A stretch of 64,000 nucleotides of DNA from Chryseobacterium formosense (GTDB taxonomy: Bacteria > Bacteroidota > Bacteroidia > Flavobacteriales > Weeksellaceae), in NCBI RefSeq assembly GCF_900116415.1, contig NZ_FPAP01000001.1:372001-436000 (forward strand), written 5' to 3'. Positions 1 through 8,632 of the stretch are shown here, piece by piece; position 1 is the first letter of the stretch; every line of letters starts with the position of its first letter. The translations under genes and the position numbers were made by a program. The notes below the pieces were generated by a model. That model was not told where the DNA came from. It worked only from the letters and a program-made list of their open reading frames with translations, and did no database searches.

Positions 1-876
1 TTAGATAGGCTTGAAAAGGCCTCCAGAACAGCTGATCTTCAGGAAAGAAAAAAACTGACCACTTTCGTAGTCGCAGGTGGCGGGCCAACAGGCGTAGAAA
101 TTGCCGGAATGCTGAGTGAGCTTAAGCAAAATATCCTTCTCAAAGATTATCCGGAACTGAATAATGTCCCATTTGATATTCACTTGATCGATGGTTTGCC
201 AACAGTTCTCGCACCGATGAGCAAGGCTTCACAAGAATATGCGACCCAGTCTTTAGAGAAAATGGGTATCAATATAAAACTGGGACAGTTGGTAAAAGAC
301 TATGTGGATGATATCGTCTACATAGCAGATGGAACGGAGATCGAAACCAAAAACCTACTGTGGACAGCTGGCGTTACAGCTCTTGTTTTCAAGGGCATTC
401 CGGAAGCGAGTTATGGAAGAGGAAAAAGATTGATTGTAGACTATCACAATAAAGTTGCTGGAACCGAGAATATCTATGCCTTGGGAGACACAAGTATAAT
501 GACAACAGATCCTGCGTTTCCAAATGGTCATCCGCAATTGGCTCAGGTTGCGATTCAGCAGGCAACTTTACTTTCAAAAAACCTGAATGCAATGTCAAAA
601 GGCAATTCGCAAGAAGCTTTTGTCTACAATGACAAAGGATCAATGGCGATCATTAGCAGAAACAGGGCAGTGGCGGATCTTACGGCTGGTCCGTTCAAAC
701 ATTTCAATGGATTTTTTGCGTGGTTGATCTGGGTTTTTGTGCACTTGTTTTCTTTGATCAATCTTAGAAATAAAGTCACTACTTTTTTCAATTGGCTGAA
801 TGCTTACACGACCAAGGATCAGCCTTTGAGAATGATCGTCAACTTTAAAAATAATAAAAACGAAAATAAATTATAA
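1..876 (+). CDS. ndh: Type II NADH dehydrogenase, C-terminal part (5' end outside window)
   Basis: Membrane-bound flavoprotein that passes electrons from NADH to quinone without pumping protons. The frame is open from base 1, so the N-terminal FAD-binding part lies outside the window; the first internal ATG at 109 is not the start. Visible are the NADH-binding motif VVAGGGPTGVE (bases 67-99), the second FAD contact ENIYALGDT (466-492) and a hydrophobic C-terminal stretch (about 710-765) followed by basic residues, the usual membrane anchor of NDH-2. Sulfide:quinone reductase is a related alternative, but the C-terminal tail fits NDH-2 better. The stop is followed 22 bases later by an SDR gene on the same strand. 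Confidence 0.88.
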   Translation, partial: LDRLEKASRTADLQERKKLTTFVVAGGGPTGVEIAGMLSELKQNILLKDYPELNNVPFDIHLIDGLPTVLAPMSKASQEYATQSLEKMGINIKLGQLVKDYVDDIVYIADGTEIETKNLLWTAGVTALVFKGIPEASYGRGKRLIVDYHNKVAGTENIYALGDTSIMTTDPAFPNGHPQLAQVAIQQATLLSKNLNAMSKGNSQEAFVYNDKGSMAIISRNRAVADLTAGPFKHFNGFFAWLIWVFVHLFSLINLRNKVTTFFNWLNAYTTKDQPLRMIVNFKNNKNENKL

Positions 877-898
877 ATCAATTCAAAAAATAGAAATT

Positions 899-1678
899 AT
901 GTCAAATTTAAAAGATCAAGTGGTATTTGTAACAGGTGCCGGTGGAGGAATAGGAAAAATTATTGCAATCGAATTTGCTAAGTTAGGTGCGTCTGTGGCT
1001 ATTGCTGATCTCAATGAAGAACTTTTGAAAACTGCAGTGAAGGAAATCGAAGAATATGGTGGAAAAGCTTTAGGGTTAGTTGCCAATGTGACCGATTTGG
1101 AATCTATGAGAGAAGCACTTAAAAAAGTGGTTTCAACTTTCGGTAGATTGGATGTCGCTGTGAACAATGCAGGGGTTGTAGGAATCGGTAGTATTGAAGA
1201 AATAGAACCTGCTGACTGGGATAGAATAATGTCGGTAAACAGCAAAGGTGTATTCGTAAGTACAAAAGCTGAGCTTGAAATTATGAAACCGCAAGGTTCG
1301 GGTGCGATCATCAACAGTGCCTCTATTGCAGGGAAAATGGGAATGGCGCATCTGTCTCATTATGTTGCTTCGAAATTCGCAGTGATCGGTTTTACAAATA
1401 GTATTGCAAAAGAGGTAGCGACAACAGGGATCACGGTCAATGCCATCTGTCCGGGAATCGTAGGAACAGGAATGTGGCGAGGGGAAGGAGGTGTAGCAGA
1501 CCGATGGAAACTGGAAGGTGAGACCGAAGAGCAATCCTGGGAAAGAAACAAAACGTCATTGATCCCTCAAGGGGTCGACCAAACGCCTCAAGATATTGCG
1601 GATGCTGTGATATTTATTTCCCAGGCAAAACATATGACAGGTCAGGCCGTTGCGATCGATGGCGGTATGACGATGTAA
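899..1678 (+). CDS. SDR family oxidoreductase (classical short-chain dehydrogenase)
   Basis: NAD(P)-dependent dehydrogenase/reductase of 259 residues, the usual size for classical SDRs, cytosolic. The Rossmann motif TGAGGGIG is at residues 13-19, NNAG at 89-92, catalytic Ser142 (in INSASIAG), and Tyr155-x3-Lys159 in HYVASK. Asp after the second beta strand (VAIADLNE) suggests preference for NAD over NADP. The substrate cannot be read from the sequence; the C-terminal AIDGGMTM is standard. It lies 22 bases after the NADH dehydrogenase and is followed by a hairpin, so it may be the last gene of that transcript. Confidence 0.9.
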   Translation: MSNLKDQVVFVTGAGGGIGKIIAIEFAKLGASVAIADLNEELLKTAVKEIEEYGGKALGLVANVTDLESMREALKKVVSTFGRLDVAVNNAGVVGIGSIEEIEPADWDRIMSVNSKGVFVSTKAELEIMKPQGSGAIINSASIAGKMGMAHLSHYVASKFAVIGFTNSIAKEVATTGITVNAICPGIVGTGMWRGEGGVADRWKLEGETEEQSWERNKTSLIPQGVDQTPQDIADAVIFISQAKHMTGQAVAIDGGMTM

Positions 1679-1695
1679 TTATTGTATTCTAATTT

Positions 1696-1725
1696 AAATT
1701 TTGCAGTCAATTGGCTGCAAAATTT
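1696..1725 (+). terminator. Hairpin, probable terminator after SDR gene
   Basis: A perfect 11-bp inverted repeat, AAATTTTGCAG and CTGCAAAATTT, with an 8-base loop, sits 18 bases after the SDR stop. It is followed by TCTT and an A-rich run rather than a clean T tract, so it may only attenuate transcription into the FMN reductase gene. Confidence 0.45.
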
Positions 1726-1742
1726 CTTAAAAAAATATAGCT

Positions 1743-2300
1743 ATGAGCAAAGTAATCGGAATTCTTGCAGGAAGCCTGCGAAAAGAATCATTTTCAAAGA
1801 AAGTTGGCAAAACACTTTTAGATTTTGCACCGGACGGATTTGAGTTTAAATTAATCGATTTAAGTGATATTCCATTGTACAATCAGGATTTTGATGACCA
1901 TAACGAAGTTCCTGAAGCTATCACAAAGTTCAGAACAGAAATTGCAAATGTTGACGGCGTAATCTTCGTTACCCCAGAATACAACAGGTCGGTTCCCGCA
2001 GTTTTGAAAAATGCGATCGATGTAGGTTCCAGACCTTACGGAAAAAGTGTTTGGGATAAAAAACCGGCCGCGATTTTTAGCAATTCACCCGGGAATCTTT
2101 CTGCTTTTGGAGCGAACCATCATTTGAGACAAAGCCTTGTCTTTCTCAATATGCCGACGATGCAACAACCCGAAGTTTATATTGCGCACGTCAATGACCT
2201 TTTTGATGAGGAAGGAAATATGAAAGAAGGCGGCACCAAGGATTTCATCAAAAAAGCCGTGGAATCGTATATTGTTTGGTTTAATAAAAATGCCGAGTAA
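1743..2300 (+). CDS. NADPH-dependent FMN reductase / quinone reductase
   Basis: Flavodoxin-like reductase of 185 residues that uses NAD(P)H to reduce FMN or quinones and related electrophiles (family PF03358). The FMN phosphate loop GSLRKESFSKKV is at residues 10-21 and the signature PEYNRSVPAVLKNAID at about 78-93; both match azoreductase/ChrR-type proteins. No signal peptide, so cytosolic. It stands between an SDR and an alpha/beta hydrolase on the same strand, in keeping with an oxidative or electrophile detoxification role, which is inference from context. Confidence 0.88.
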   Translation: MSKVIGILAGSLRKESFSKKVGKTLLDFAPDGFEFKLIDLSDIPLYNQDFDDHNEVPEAITKFRTEIANVDGVIFVTPEYNRSVPAVLKNAIDVGSRPYGKSVWDKKPAAIFSNSPGNLSAFGANHHLRQSLVFLNMPTMQQPEVYIAHVNDLFDEEGNMKEGGTKDFIKKAVESYIVWFNKNAE

Positions 2301-2353
2301 CACTGCATTTCGCAAGCGCATTAACATAGGTCAACGTGATTTCTTAAACTAGA

Positions 2354-2388
2354 TTATGGGTACATCATCTTTTTTAGAAGGAAATTTG
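2354..2388 (+). promoter_or_regulatory. Putative promoter element shared with the SDR gene at 12,560
   Basis: A 35-base block starting TTATGGGTA and ending with the -7-like box GGAAATTTG (2380-2388), 33 bases before the hydrolase ATG. A second copy at 12475-12509 matches at 27 of 35 positions without gaps, with the TTATGGGTA to TTTG distance identical (31 bases). This suggests a common regulator, unidentified. Confidence 0.45.
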
Positions 2389-2420
2389 TCTATCATAAAT
2401 CAATAATAAAATTAAACAAA

Positions 2421-3308
2421 ATGATAATCAAGTTATTCAAACAAAAAACGATATTTTCTTTCTTTATTCTGATGATCTCATTCTCAGTAATGGGTCAGGA
2501 TATCAAAGGTCTGCGTTATTTTATGCAGGGCAATGCCACAGCAAGTTCTGTCCCTTACGGAAATAATCAATCTGCTGGACATTATGTGAAGTCTGATGAC
2601 GCCAAGATCTATTACGAAGTTTATGGAAAAGGAAGTCCGATTGTTGTACTGCACGGCGGTATCGTCGGTTCACCTTTGGAAATGGGTCAGTTGATTGACA
2701 GTCTTTCTCAGAAACATCAGGTGATTTCCATCTCTACACGCGGACACGGAAGATCGGAAATGGGTAACAAAATTCCGAGCTATGAGCAGAAGGCCAAAGA
2801 TGTGAATGCAGTTCTTGAAAAAGTGACCAAAGAAAAAGTGACGATTGTAGGCTTTAGTGATGGCGCTTATACAGGTTATTTTTTCGCTGAGCAATATCCG
2901 GATAGAATTGAAAAGCTCGTAGCCATCGGAGCCGGAGAGTGGAAGAAAGGTTTCCGTGAGTTTAAGATGGATTATAAAACCTTTTCCGCAATGGACGAGC
3001 TGTTTTGGAAACAACAGATAGCAATACGACCGGAACCGAAAAGAATAGACGAATGGTTCAGTACTTTAAGCAGCTACTACAACAATCTTAATATTGATAA
3101 AACCATTTTAGGACAGATCAAATGTCCGGTCTTGGTGATGGCTGGTGAAAAAGATCAGAATGCACCTTTCGACACTGTGATCTCAGCTTACAAAATGATT
3201 CCAAATGCTCAATTATCCATTATTCCGAATGCGCCTCATCCTGCATTTTTGGTAAATTTTGATGCCGTTTGGACGAGTATGAAACCTTTTTTAAATCAGA
3301 ACAATTAA
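2421..3308 (+). CDS. Secreted alpha/beta hydrolase
   Basis: Predicted exported hydrolase of 295 residues. An N-terminal hydrophobic stretch (FSFFILMISFSVMGQ, about residues 13-27) looks like a signal peptide. The alpha/beta hydrolase fold shows the oxyanion region LHGGIVGS, nucleophile elbow GFSDGAY (Ser), acid in GEKDQNAPF and a late His in PNAPHPAF. The substrate is unknown; the closest general type is a serine esterase or haloperoxidase-like enzyme. It is followed 20 bases later by a SnoaL-like gene and then a strong terminator, so these two form an operon. Confidence 0.85.
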   Translation: MIIKLFKQKTIFSFFILMISFSVMGQDIKGLRYFMQGNATASSVPYGNNQSAGHYVKSDDAKIYYEVYGKGSPIVVLHGGIVGSPLEMGQLIDSLSQKHQVISISTRGHGRSEMGNKIPSYEQKAKDVNAVLEKVTKEKVTIVGFSDGAYTGYFFAEQYPDRIEKLVAIGAGEWKKGFREFKMDYKTFSAMDELFWKQQIAIRPEPKRIDEWFSTLSSYYNNLNIDKTILGQIKCPVLVMAGEKDQNAPFDTVISAYKMIPNAQLSIIPNAPHPAFLVNFDAVWTSMKPFLNQNN

Positions 3309-3328
3309 TTTAAATATATAAAATCAAA

Positions 3329-3676
3329 ATGGAAAACAACGTAGAACAGATCCTGGTACATCATTTAACAGCTTTTGGAAATAACGACCTTGATGCAATC
3401 TTAGAAGATTATACAGAAACTTCTATGCTTTTTACACCCAAAGGAATTGTAACAGGTTTGGATAATATCCGTCAGTTTTTTGTGGAATTCTTTGCTGTTA
3501 TCCCAACAGGTTCAGCTTTCGGGATGGATCAGAAACTGATTGAAGGAAATGTAGCATACATCCTTTGGAGCAGCGATTCAGATCTAGCACAAATTCCTGT
3601 AGGAACGGACACTTTCGTGTTTGAAGGTGATAAAATTAAATATCACACTGTAGCAGATTACAGGATTGCAAAATAA
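3329..3676 (+). CDS. SnoaL/NTF2-like protein
   Basis: Small cytosolic protein of 115 residues with the cone-shaped NTF2-like fold (SnoaL-like, PF12680 type): N-terminal helix VEQILVHHLTAFGNNDLDAI, then YTETSMLFTPKGIVTG, and a beta-rich C-terminus. Such proteins bind or isomerise small hydrophobic molecules, and the substrate cannot be told. It is second in an operon with the hydrolase and ends at an intrinsic terminator four bases past its stop. Confidence 0.75.
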   Translation: MENNVEQILVHHLTAFGNNDLDAILEDYTETSMLFTPKGIVTGLDNIRQFFVEFFAVIPTGSAFGMDQKLIEGNVAYILWSSDSDLAQIPVGTDTFVFEGDKIKYHTVADYRIAK

Positions 3677-3679
3677 CCT

Positions 3680-3701
3680 AGCCCCGATTACGGGGCTTTT
3701 T
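3680..3701 (+). terminator. Intrinsic terminator
   Basis: Perfect 7-bp GC-rich stem AGCCCCG/CGGGGCT with a four-base ATTA loop, followed by a T run. It ends the hydrolase/SnoaL operon. Confidence 0.9.
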
Positions 3702-3714
3702 AAATATTAGTATT

Positions 3715-4275
3715 ATGAAAATAAATCTTAAAAAATTATTTCTTGTTGCAACGGTTGCCGCAGGATTACAAGTTAGTGCTCAAGAATATCGTGCAGCAAC
3801 GGGACATCCCGAACCAGGCAAAGCACCAAAGATGAAAGTTAAACTTCTCAGCACGGTAGGTGAAGTGAAAACCTATGCGGTTATTTTTTCCAAAGGTGAT
3901 GATGCAGTCTCAGGACTAACGGAATTTGCAGAAAAATACAAAGTGAAAAGTGGTCATTATCAAGCTATTGGAGATGCGTTGAGTATTGAAGTAGGCTGGT
4001 TTGATTATGATAGAAAAGAATTTCTGGTGCATAAATTAGGTGAAGCAGAGGTGACTTCATTTACTGGTGATATTGCTTGGATAAAAGGTGAACCGGTTGC
4101 CCATACGCATATGACCGCATCTATTAAGGATGGCTCTGTGAAGGGTGGACATCTATTCAAACTTATTGTAGGACCTACTTTGGAGGTGATCGTTACTGCT
4201 GAGCCTACACCTTTATATAAGAAGTATAATGAAGAATTTAAGGCTAATTTAATTGATCCGGATCTAAAAGAATAA
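3715..4275 (+). CDS. PPC/DUF296 domain protein with signal peptide
   Basis: Protein of 186 residues. Residues 1-22 form a signal peptide (LFLVATVAAGLQVSAQ, cleavage near Ala-Gln), so export to the periplasm is predicted. The remainder is a PPC/DUF296 domain, with conserved HTHMT and the pattern GGHLFKLIVGPTLEVIVT. DUF296 is best known from plant AT-hook proteins and from bacterial proteins of unknown role that form trimers; an exported copy is unusual. A non-exported paralogue follows three bases later, so the two are cotranscribed. Confidence 0.8.
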   Translation: MKINLKKLFLVATVAAGLQVSAQEYRAATGHPEPGKAPKMKVKLLSTVGEVKTYAVIFSKGDDAVSGLTEFAEKYKVKSGHYQAIGDALSIEVGWFDYDRKEFLVHKLGEAEVTSFTGDIAWIKGEPVAHTHMTASIKDGSVKGGHLFKLIVGPTLEVIVTAEPTPLYKKYNEEFKANLIDPDLKE

Positions 4276-4278
4276 ATT

Positions 4279-4773
4279 ATGGAATCACAATACAAATCTA
4301 TTGAAACAGTAATAGAATCAGGAAAAGCACCAGGATTGAAAGTGAAACTTCTAAGTGAAGTTGGCGGAGTGAAAACCTATATGCTTGTTTTCGCAAAAGG
4401 CGATGAAGTCGTTTCCGGACTTACAGATTTTGCTACAGAATACGAAATCAAAAGTGCCCATTACCAAGGTATTGGAAGTGCATTTGAAACAGAATTAGGC
4501 TGGTTTGATTTTGACCGTCAGGAATATCTGGTGAACACTGTCGATATTGCAGAGGTAACCTCGATCATCGGAAATATTACCTGGTACGAAGGAAAACCGG
4601 TTGCACATACTCACACGACTGTTTCTTTAAAAGATGGAAGCGTTAAAGGTGGACATTTGCTCAAAATGATTGTCGGGCCAACCATAGAAATTATTATGAC
4701 TGCAGAACCGACTTATCTCTATAAAAAATTAAACCCGGAGTTCAATGCTGCAGCCATCGATCCGGAATTATAA
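4279..4773 (+). CDS. PPC/DUF296 domain protein, cytosolic paralogue
   Basis: Protein of 164 residues, a tandem duplicate of the upstream gene (shared VKLLSEVGGVKTYMLVFAKG-like N-terminus, HTHTT, GGHLLKMIVGPTIEIIMT) but without a signal peptide. It begins three bases after the stop of the exported copy. The conserved His pair could bind metal. The function is unknown. The alcohol dehydrogenase 32 bases downstream may belong to the same transcript. Confidence 0.8.
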   Translation: MESQYKSIETVIESGKAPGLKVKLLSEVGGVKTYMLVFAKGDEVVSGLTDFATEYEIKSAHYQGIGSAFETELGWFDFDRQEYLVNTVDIAEVTSIIGNITWYEGKPVAHTHTTVSLKDGSVKGGHLLKMIVGPTIEIIMTAEPTYLYKKLNPEFNAAAIDPEL

Positions 4774-4805
4774 ATAATAAAAAAAACAAATTAAAAATTA
4801 ACATT

Positions 4806-5918
4806 ATGGAAATTACAGCAGCTATTGTAAAATCACAAGGTAGCGAATTCGAATTGGAAAAAGTAACGTTGGACGAGCCGGGTGCTGAGGAAGTGCTTGT
4901 AAAGATCGTTGCAACAGGGATCTGTCATACCGATATGGTTGCCCGTGACTTTATTATGGGTTCACCTAATTTTCCTGTGATCTTGGGTCACGAGGGAGCA
5001 GGTGTCATTGAAAAGGTCGGGAGCGATGTTCATCACCTAAAAGTAGGTGATCACGTGGTCTTGACCTACGGATTCTGTGGAGAATGTGAAATTTGCCGAA
5101 CAGGTAATCCAGCGTATTGTTATGAGTTTTTTGACCGTAATTTCTCAGGAGCGGATATCGAAGGACATCACCACCACCACGATCACGAAGGAAAAGATAT
5201 CAATGATAATTTCTTTTCTCAGTCTTCCTTTGCAACCTATTCTATCGCTCACAAAAACAATGTGATTCCTGTTCCGAAGGATGCGCCATTGGAAATTTTG
5301 GGGCCGCTGGGTTGCGGGATCCAAACTGGTGCAGGTGCCGTGATCAATACACTGAAGATCAAAGTAGGAAGTTCTATCGTGATCTCCGGAACTGGTGCTG
5401 TAGGTCTGTCTGCTGTTATGGCAGCTAAGGCTTCATCCGCAACTGTGATTATTGCTGTGGACATCAATGATGACAGATTGGCTTTTGCTAAGGAATTAGG
5501 CGCGACTCATACGATCAATTCATTGAATGAAAATGTAAGAGAAAAGATCCGTGAGATCCTTCCAAATGGTGTTCAGTTTGCCGTAGATACAACGGGTAGA
5601 AGTGAGGTGATCAACAATTCATTGAACAGTTTGGCTCCTGTTGGAGAAATGGCGATCATAGGTGTTGCGACCAAACCGTTGGAATTGGAAACGAACATTT
5701 TCCTTACTAAAGGTTACAAGATCAAATTTGTAAACCAAGGTGATAGCGTATCCGAAGAATTCATTCCGAAATTGATCAAAATGTATCTTCACGGACAGTT
5801 TCCGTTTGATAAATTAATTAAAACGTACGCTTTTGAAGATATCAATCAGGCAGTTGAAGATTCTGAAAAAGGAAGAACCATCAAAGCGGTTCTGAAAATC
5901 GGAGAATACGCTAAGTAA
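4806..5918 (+). CDS. Zinc-dependent alcohol dehydrogenase (aryl-alcohol dehydrogenase type)
   Basis: Medium-chain, NAD-dependent alcohol dehydrogenase of 370 residues, oxidising alcohols to aldehydes or the reverse. Catalytic-zinc residues are visible in GICHTDMVARD (Cys, about residue 38) and GHEGAGVIEKVG (His-Glu), and the structural-zinc lobe is CGECEICRTGNPAYC. The coenzyme motif GTGAVG comes at about residue 197. Oddity: the lobe is followed by a His-rich loop, GHHHHHDHEGKD, at about residues 119-130, natural in position and possibly metal-buffering. It probably shares a transcript with the DUF296 genes; a hairpin follows the stop. Confidence 0.9.
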   Translation: MEITAAIVKSQGSEFELEKVTLDEPGAEEVLVKIVATGICHTDMVARDFIMGSPNFPVILGHEGAGVIEKVGSDVHHLKVGDHVVLTYGFCGECEICRTGNPAYCYEFFDRNFSGADIEGHHHHHDHEGKDINDNFFSQSSFATYSIAHKNNVIPVPKDAPLEILGPLGCGIQTGAGAVINTLKIKVGSSIVISGTGAVGLSAVMAAKASSATVIIAVDINDDRLAFAKELGATHTINSLNENVREKIREILPNGVQFAVDTTGRSEVINNSLNSLAPVGEMAIIGVATKPLELETNIFLTKGYKIKFVNQGDSVSEEFIPKLIKMYLHGQFPFDKLIKTYAFEDINQAVEDSEKGRTIKAVLKIGEYAK

Positions 5919-5932
5919 TCTTAAAATATTTT

Positions 5933-5987
5933 AAGCAAAGCTGTACACTGGTTTCACCAAAAGCTTGTGTAAAGTTTTTGCTTTTTT
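5933..5987 (+). terminator. Probable terminator, imperfect long hairpin
   Basis: The arms AAGCAAAGCTGTACAC and GTGTAAAGTTTTTGCTT pair imperfectly and are followed by TTTT, 15 bases after the alcohol dehydrogenase stop. Confidence 0.45.
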
Positions 5988-6000
5988 AAATCAAATCAAT

Positions 6001-6864
6001 ATGAAAAAAATAAAATCTATTGCTCTTCTTATAATGATGTACACTGGATTGTCAGCTCAGCAAAACGTTATTCTACCGATCAATGGTAAAGTAAATAAAG
6101 ATACCGGAAAGGATGAAAAAACTTTAACAATGGATCCAAAGTCCGATAGTCGCACGGTCTATAATGTGACGGTTCCAAGTCTTGCCATTTACAAACCGGA
6201 AGGTGCGGCATCCAATGGTACTGCCGTTTTGGTGGTTCCTGGCGGTGCTTTTCATATTCTAGCGTATGACGACGAAGGTGTGAAAATCGCAAAATCATTG
6301 GCGGCAAAAGGCTACACGGCGGCAGTTTTGAAATACAGGTTGGTGAAATTGGAAGGAAATAATCCGTTCGGAAAACTGATGGAAAATGCCAAAAACTTCG
6401 ATACTCTGGAATCTATAATGGCTCCCGTTGTACCATTGGCTATCGAAGACGGAAAAGAAGCAATGAAATATCTTAAATCAAATGCGACAGCTTTAGGTTT
6501 CAATAGGGACAGAATTGGGGTCGTCGGCTTTTCGGCAGGCGGAACTATTGCGGCAGCAATCGCTTTGGATAAGGATGTTCGTCCACTCTTCAGTGCACCG
6601 ATCTATCCATACTTAAATCCTTTGATGAAAACTCCGATTCCTGCAGATCCGCCGCCAATATTCATTGCGGTTACACAGGATGATGATTTCGGGTTTGATA
6701 TAAATTCAGCTCAATTCTACGAGAACTGGAAAACTGGAAAAGGTCTTGCCGAACTTCACATCTACACGAAAGGACGCCACGGATTTGCCAATAAAACGCA
6801 AGGACTTCCTGTCGATCGTTGGGAAGACAGATTGATGGAATGGTTGACCGCAATGAACTTTTAA
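6001..6864 (+). CDS. Secreted alpha/beta hydrolase (dienelactone hydrolase / acetyl esterase type)
   Basis: Predicted exported serine esterase of 287 residues. The ATG at 6001 gives a clean signal peptide (MKKIKSIALLIMMYTGLSAQ); the in-frame TTG at 5965 lies inside the upstream hairpin and is unlikely. Motifs: VVPGGAFHILAYDDEG (HGG-like oxyanion hole), nucleophile GFSAGG, acid near TQDDDFGFD and His in GRHGFANKT, matching BD-FAE/acetylxylan-esterase-like proteins. The stop overlaps the start of the DUF1275 gene by one base, so the two are translationally coupled. Confidence 0.85.
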   Translation: MKKIKSIALLIMMYTGLSAQQNVILPINGKVNKDTGKDEKTLTMDPKSDSRTVYNVTVPSLAIYKPEGAASNGTAVLVVPGGAFHILAYDDEGVKIAKSLAAKGYTAAVLKYRLVKLEGNNPFGKLMENAKNFDTLESIMAPVVPLAIEDGKEAMKYLKSNATALGFNRDRIGVVGFSAGGTIAAAIALDKDVRPLFSAPIYPYLNPLMKTPIPADPPPIFIAVTQDDDFGFDINSAQFYENWKTGKGLAELHIYTKGRHGFANKTQGLPVDRWEDRLMEWLTAMNF

Positions 6865-7554
6865 TGCAAAGAGACCTTGTTTTTTACACATCCATCCTGA
6901 TGGCATTCAGCGCAGGATTTGTGGATGCGAGTACGTTTACGACCGCAGACGGTCTGTTTTCTGCACACGTAACGGGGGAATTTTGTCGTGTTTGCCTACA
7001 AACTGGCAAATCACCCTACACTCAGCGATTTTATCAATCTGCTGAGTTTTCCGGTATTTATTCTGGCGGTTTTGCTAACTGGCAAGATGAATAGCTTTTA
7101 TAAGAATGAAAAAGGATTATCTGTTTTCATCGGGATATTTCTGTTCGTAGCAGGCATTATGGCATATTTTCTAACGCAGCAAGGCATCCAATCAGGATTT
7201 TTGTACCATACGATGCTGATGCTCTTTGTCTTTTCAATGGGAATTCAGAATACAGTGAACAGATTGTACGGAAGTTCCGCTTTCGGACCTACAACGGTGA
7301 TGACTGGAAATGTCACGAAGGCAACTCTGGACCTCTTTAATTATTTTTCAGGACCGCACACGGCTGAGAAATTATTATTGATCAGACGTTCGTTGGTTCT
7401 TCTGACAGGTTTTTTGGTTGGATGTATTTTGGGTGCATTGATCTCATCCCGATATGGATTGGTGTCAATGCTCATTCCGGGAATAATCATTGTGATCTAC
7501 TACACTGTGTTTTTTAAAAAATGCACAAAAGATCTAAATCAAATTTGTTACTAA
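6864..7554 (+). pseudogene. DUF1275 (YoaK-type) membrane protein, frameshifted
   Basis: Multi-pass inner-membrane protein of the YoaK/DUF1275 family, interrupted by a +1 frameshift. The first frame reads SILMAFSAGFVDASTF and GLFSAHVTG, then leaves the family pattern; the next frame resumes with VVFAYKLANHPTLSDF and continues to the normal C-terminus. The break lies in a run of five Gs at 6974-6978; removing one G restores HVTGNFVVFAY and a 229-residue protein of normal family length. Two separate proteins would be 76 and about 188 residues. It may be a real inactivation or a homopolymer sequencing error. The start at 6864 overlaps the esterase stop. Confidence 0.8.
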
Positions 7555-7570
7555 TAATTAAAATAAAATA

Positions 7571-8611
7571 ATGGAATATAGATTTTTGGGCGCATCTGGA
7601 ATTAAAGTTCCGGTGCTTAGCTTTGGAACTGCCACTTTTGGTGGTAAGAACGATTTTTTCAAAGCCTGGGGAAGCACGCAGGTTGATGAGGCAAAACGAT
7701 TGATAGACATCTGTCTGGAAGCAGGGGTCAATATGTTTGATACTGCCGACGTCTATTCTGATGGGATCGCAGAAGAGGTTTTGGGCGAGGCCATTGCAGA
7801 TAAGACGAGAGATCAGTTGATCCTTTCAACTAAAGCAACCTTTACTTTTGGTGAAGGTCCCAATAACCAGGGTTCTTCAAGAAATCACCTTTTAAAACAA
7901 GTGGAAGGAAGTTTGAAAAGACTGGGAACAGATTACATAGATATTTTCCATATGCACGGTTTCGACGGCAATACACCTGTAGAAGAGACCCTGCGTACTT
8001 TGGACGATCTGGTACAGAGTGGAAAAATAAGATATCTTGCAGCTTCCAATTTCTCAGGATGGCATCTGATGAAGTCGCTGGCGATCTCTGAAAAATATGG
8101 TTGGAACAAATATGTTGGACATCAGGTCTATTACTCTTTGAACAACCGTGAATACGAGTGGGAATTGATGCCGTTGGCACTTGACCAAAAAGTGGGAGCA
8201 ATCATCTGGTCTCCTTTGGCTGCCGGAAGATTGGGCGGGAAATACGGTCGGAACAAGCCGATTCCTCAAGATGGGCGTGTAGCTCAGGGTGGAAGTCCGG
8301 TTCCCGATATGGCAGTCAATGAGGAAGTACTTTACAATATTATTGATACTCTGGAAGAAATTGCAGAGGAAACGGGAAAGACTGTCGCCCAAGTTGCTCT
8401 TAACTGGCTGCTACAGCGACCAACAGTGTCGAGCATTATTGTCGGTGCAAGAAATGAAGAGCAGCTGAAACAAAATCTCGGCGCAGTGGGATGGGACCTA
8501 ACCGTTGACCAGATCAAAAAACTGGATGAGGCAAGCACAGTTCCGCCTATCTATCCTTACTGGCATCAGTGGCAAAAAAAAGACCTGAATCCAACACCGA
8601 ATTTCTATTAA
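7571..8611 (+). CDS. Aldo/keto reductase
   Basis: NADPH-dependent carbonyl reductase with a TIM-barrel fold, 346 residues, of the YghZ / Kv-beta-like AKR branch. The catalytic tetrad is visible: Asp and Tyr in FDTADVYSDG, Lys in LSTKATF and His in IFHMHGFD. The NADP-binding end is IIVGARNEEQLKQNL. Substrates are typically aldehydes such as methylglyoxal or sugar ketones, not readable here. It starts 17 bases after the DUF1275 gene and is followed by a large inverted repeat. Confidence 0.9.
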   Translation: MEYRFLGASGIKVPVLSFGTATFGGKNDFFKAWGSTQVDEAKRLIDICLEAGVNMFDTADVYSDGIAEEVLGEAIADKTRDQLILSTKATFTFGEGPNNQGSSRNHLLKQVEGSLKRLGTDYIDIFHMHGFDGNTPVEETLRTLDDLVQSGKIRYLAASNFSGWHLMKSLAISEKYGWNKYVGHQVYYSLNNREYEWELMPLALDQKVGAIIWSPLAAGRLGGKYGRNKPIPQDGRVAQGGSPVPDMAVNEEVLYNIIDTLEEIAEETGKTVAQVALNWLLQRPTVSSIIVGARNEEQLKQNLGAVGWDLTVDQIKKLDEASTVPPIYPYWHQWQKKDLNPTPNFY

Positions 8612-8632
8612 ACGAATTAATATTTTTATATT

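Noticed and set aside
5160..5196. GHHHHHDHEG as a cloning tag or vector trace
   Set aside because: It lies inside an intact alcohol dehydrogenase, with mixed Asp/Glu and mixed CAC/CAT codons, and is not terminal.
5965..6000. TTG 5965 as start of the secreted esterase
   Set aside because: It is in the terminator hairpin and would bury the signal peptide of the ATG at 6001.
6974..6978. Phase-variable G tract in the DUF1275 gene
   Set aside because: Five Gs are too few for efficient slippage; single mutation or sequencing error is likelier.
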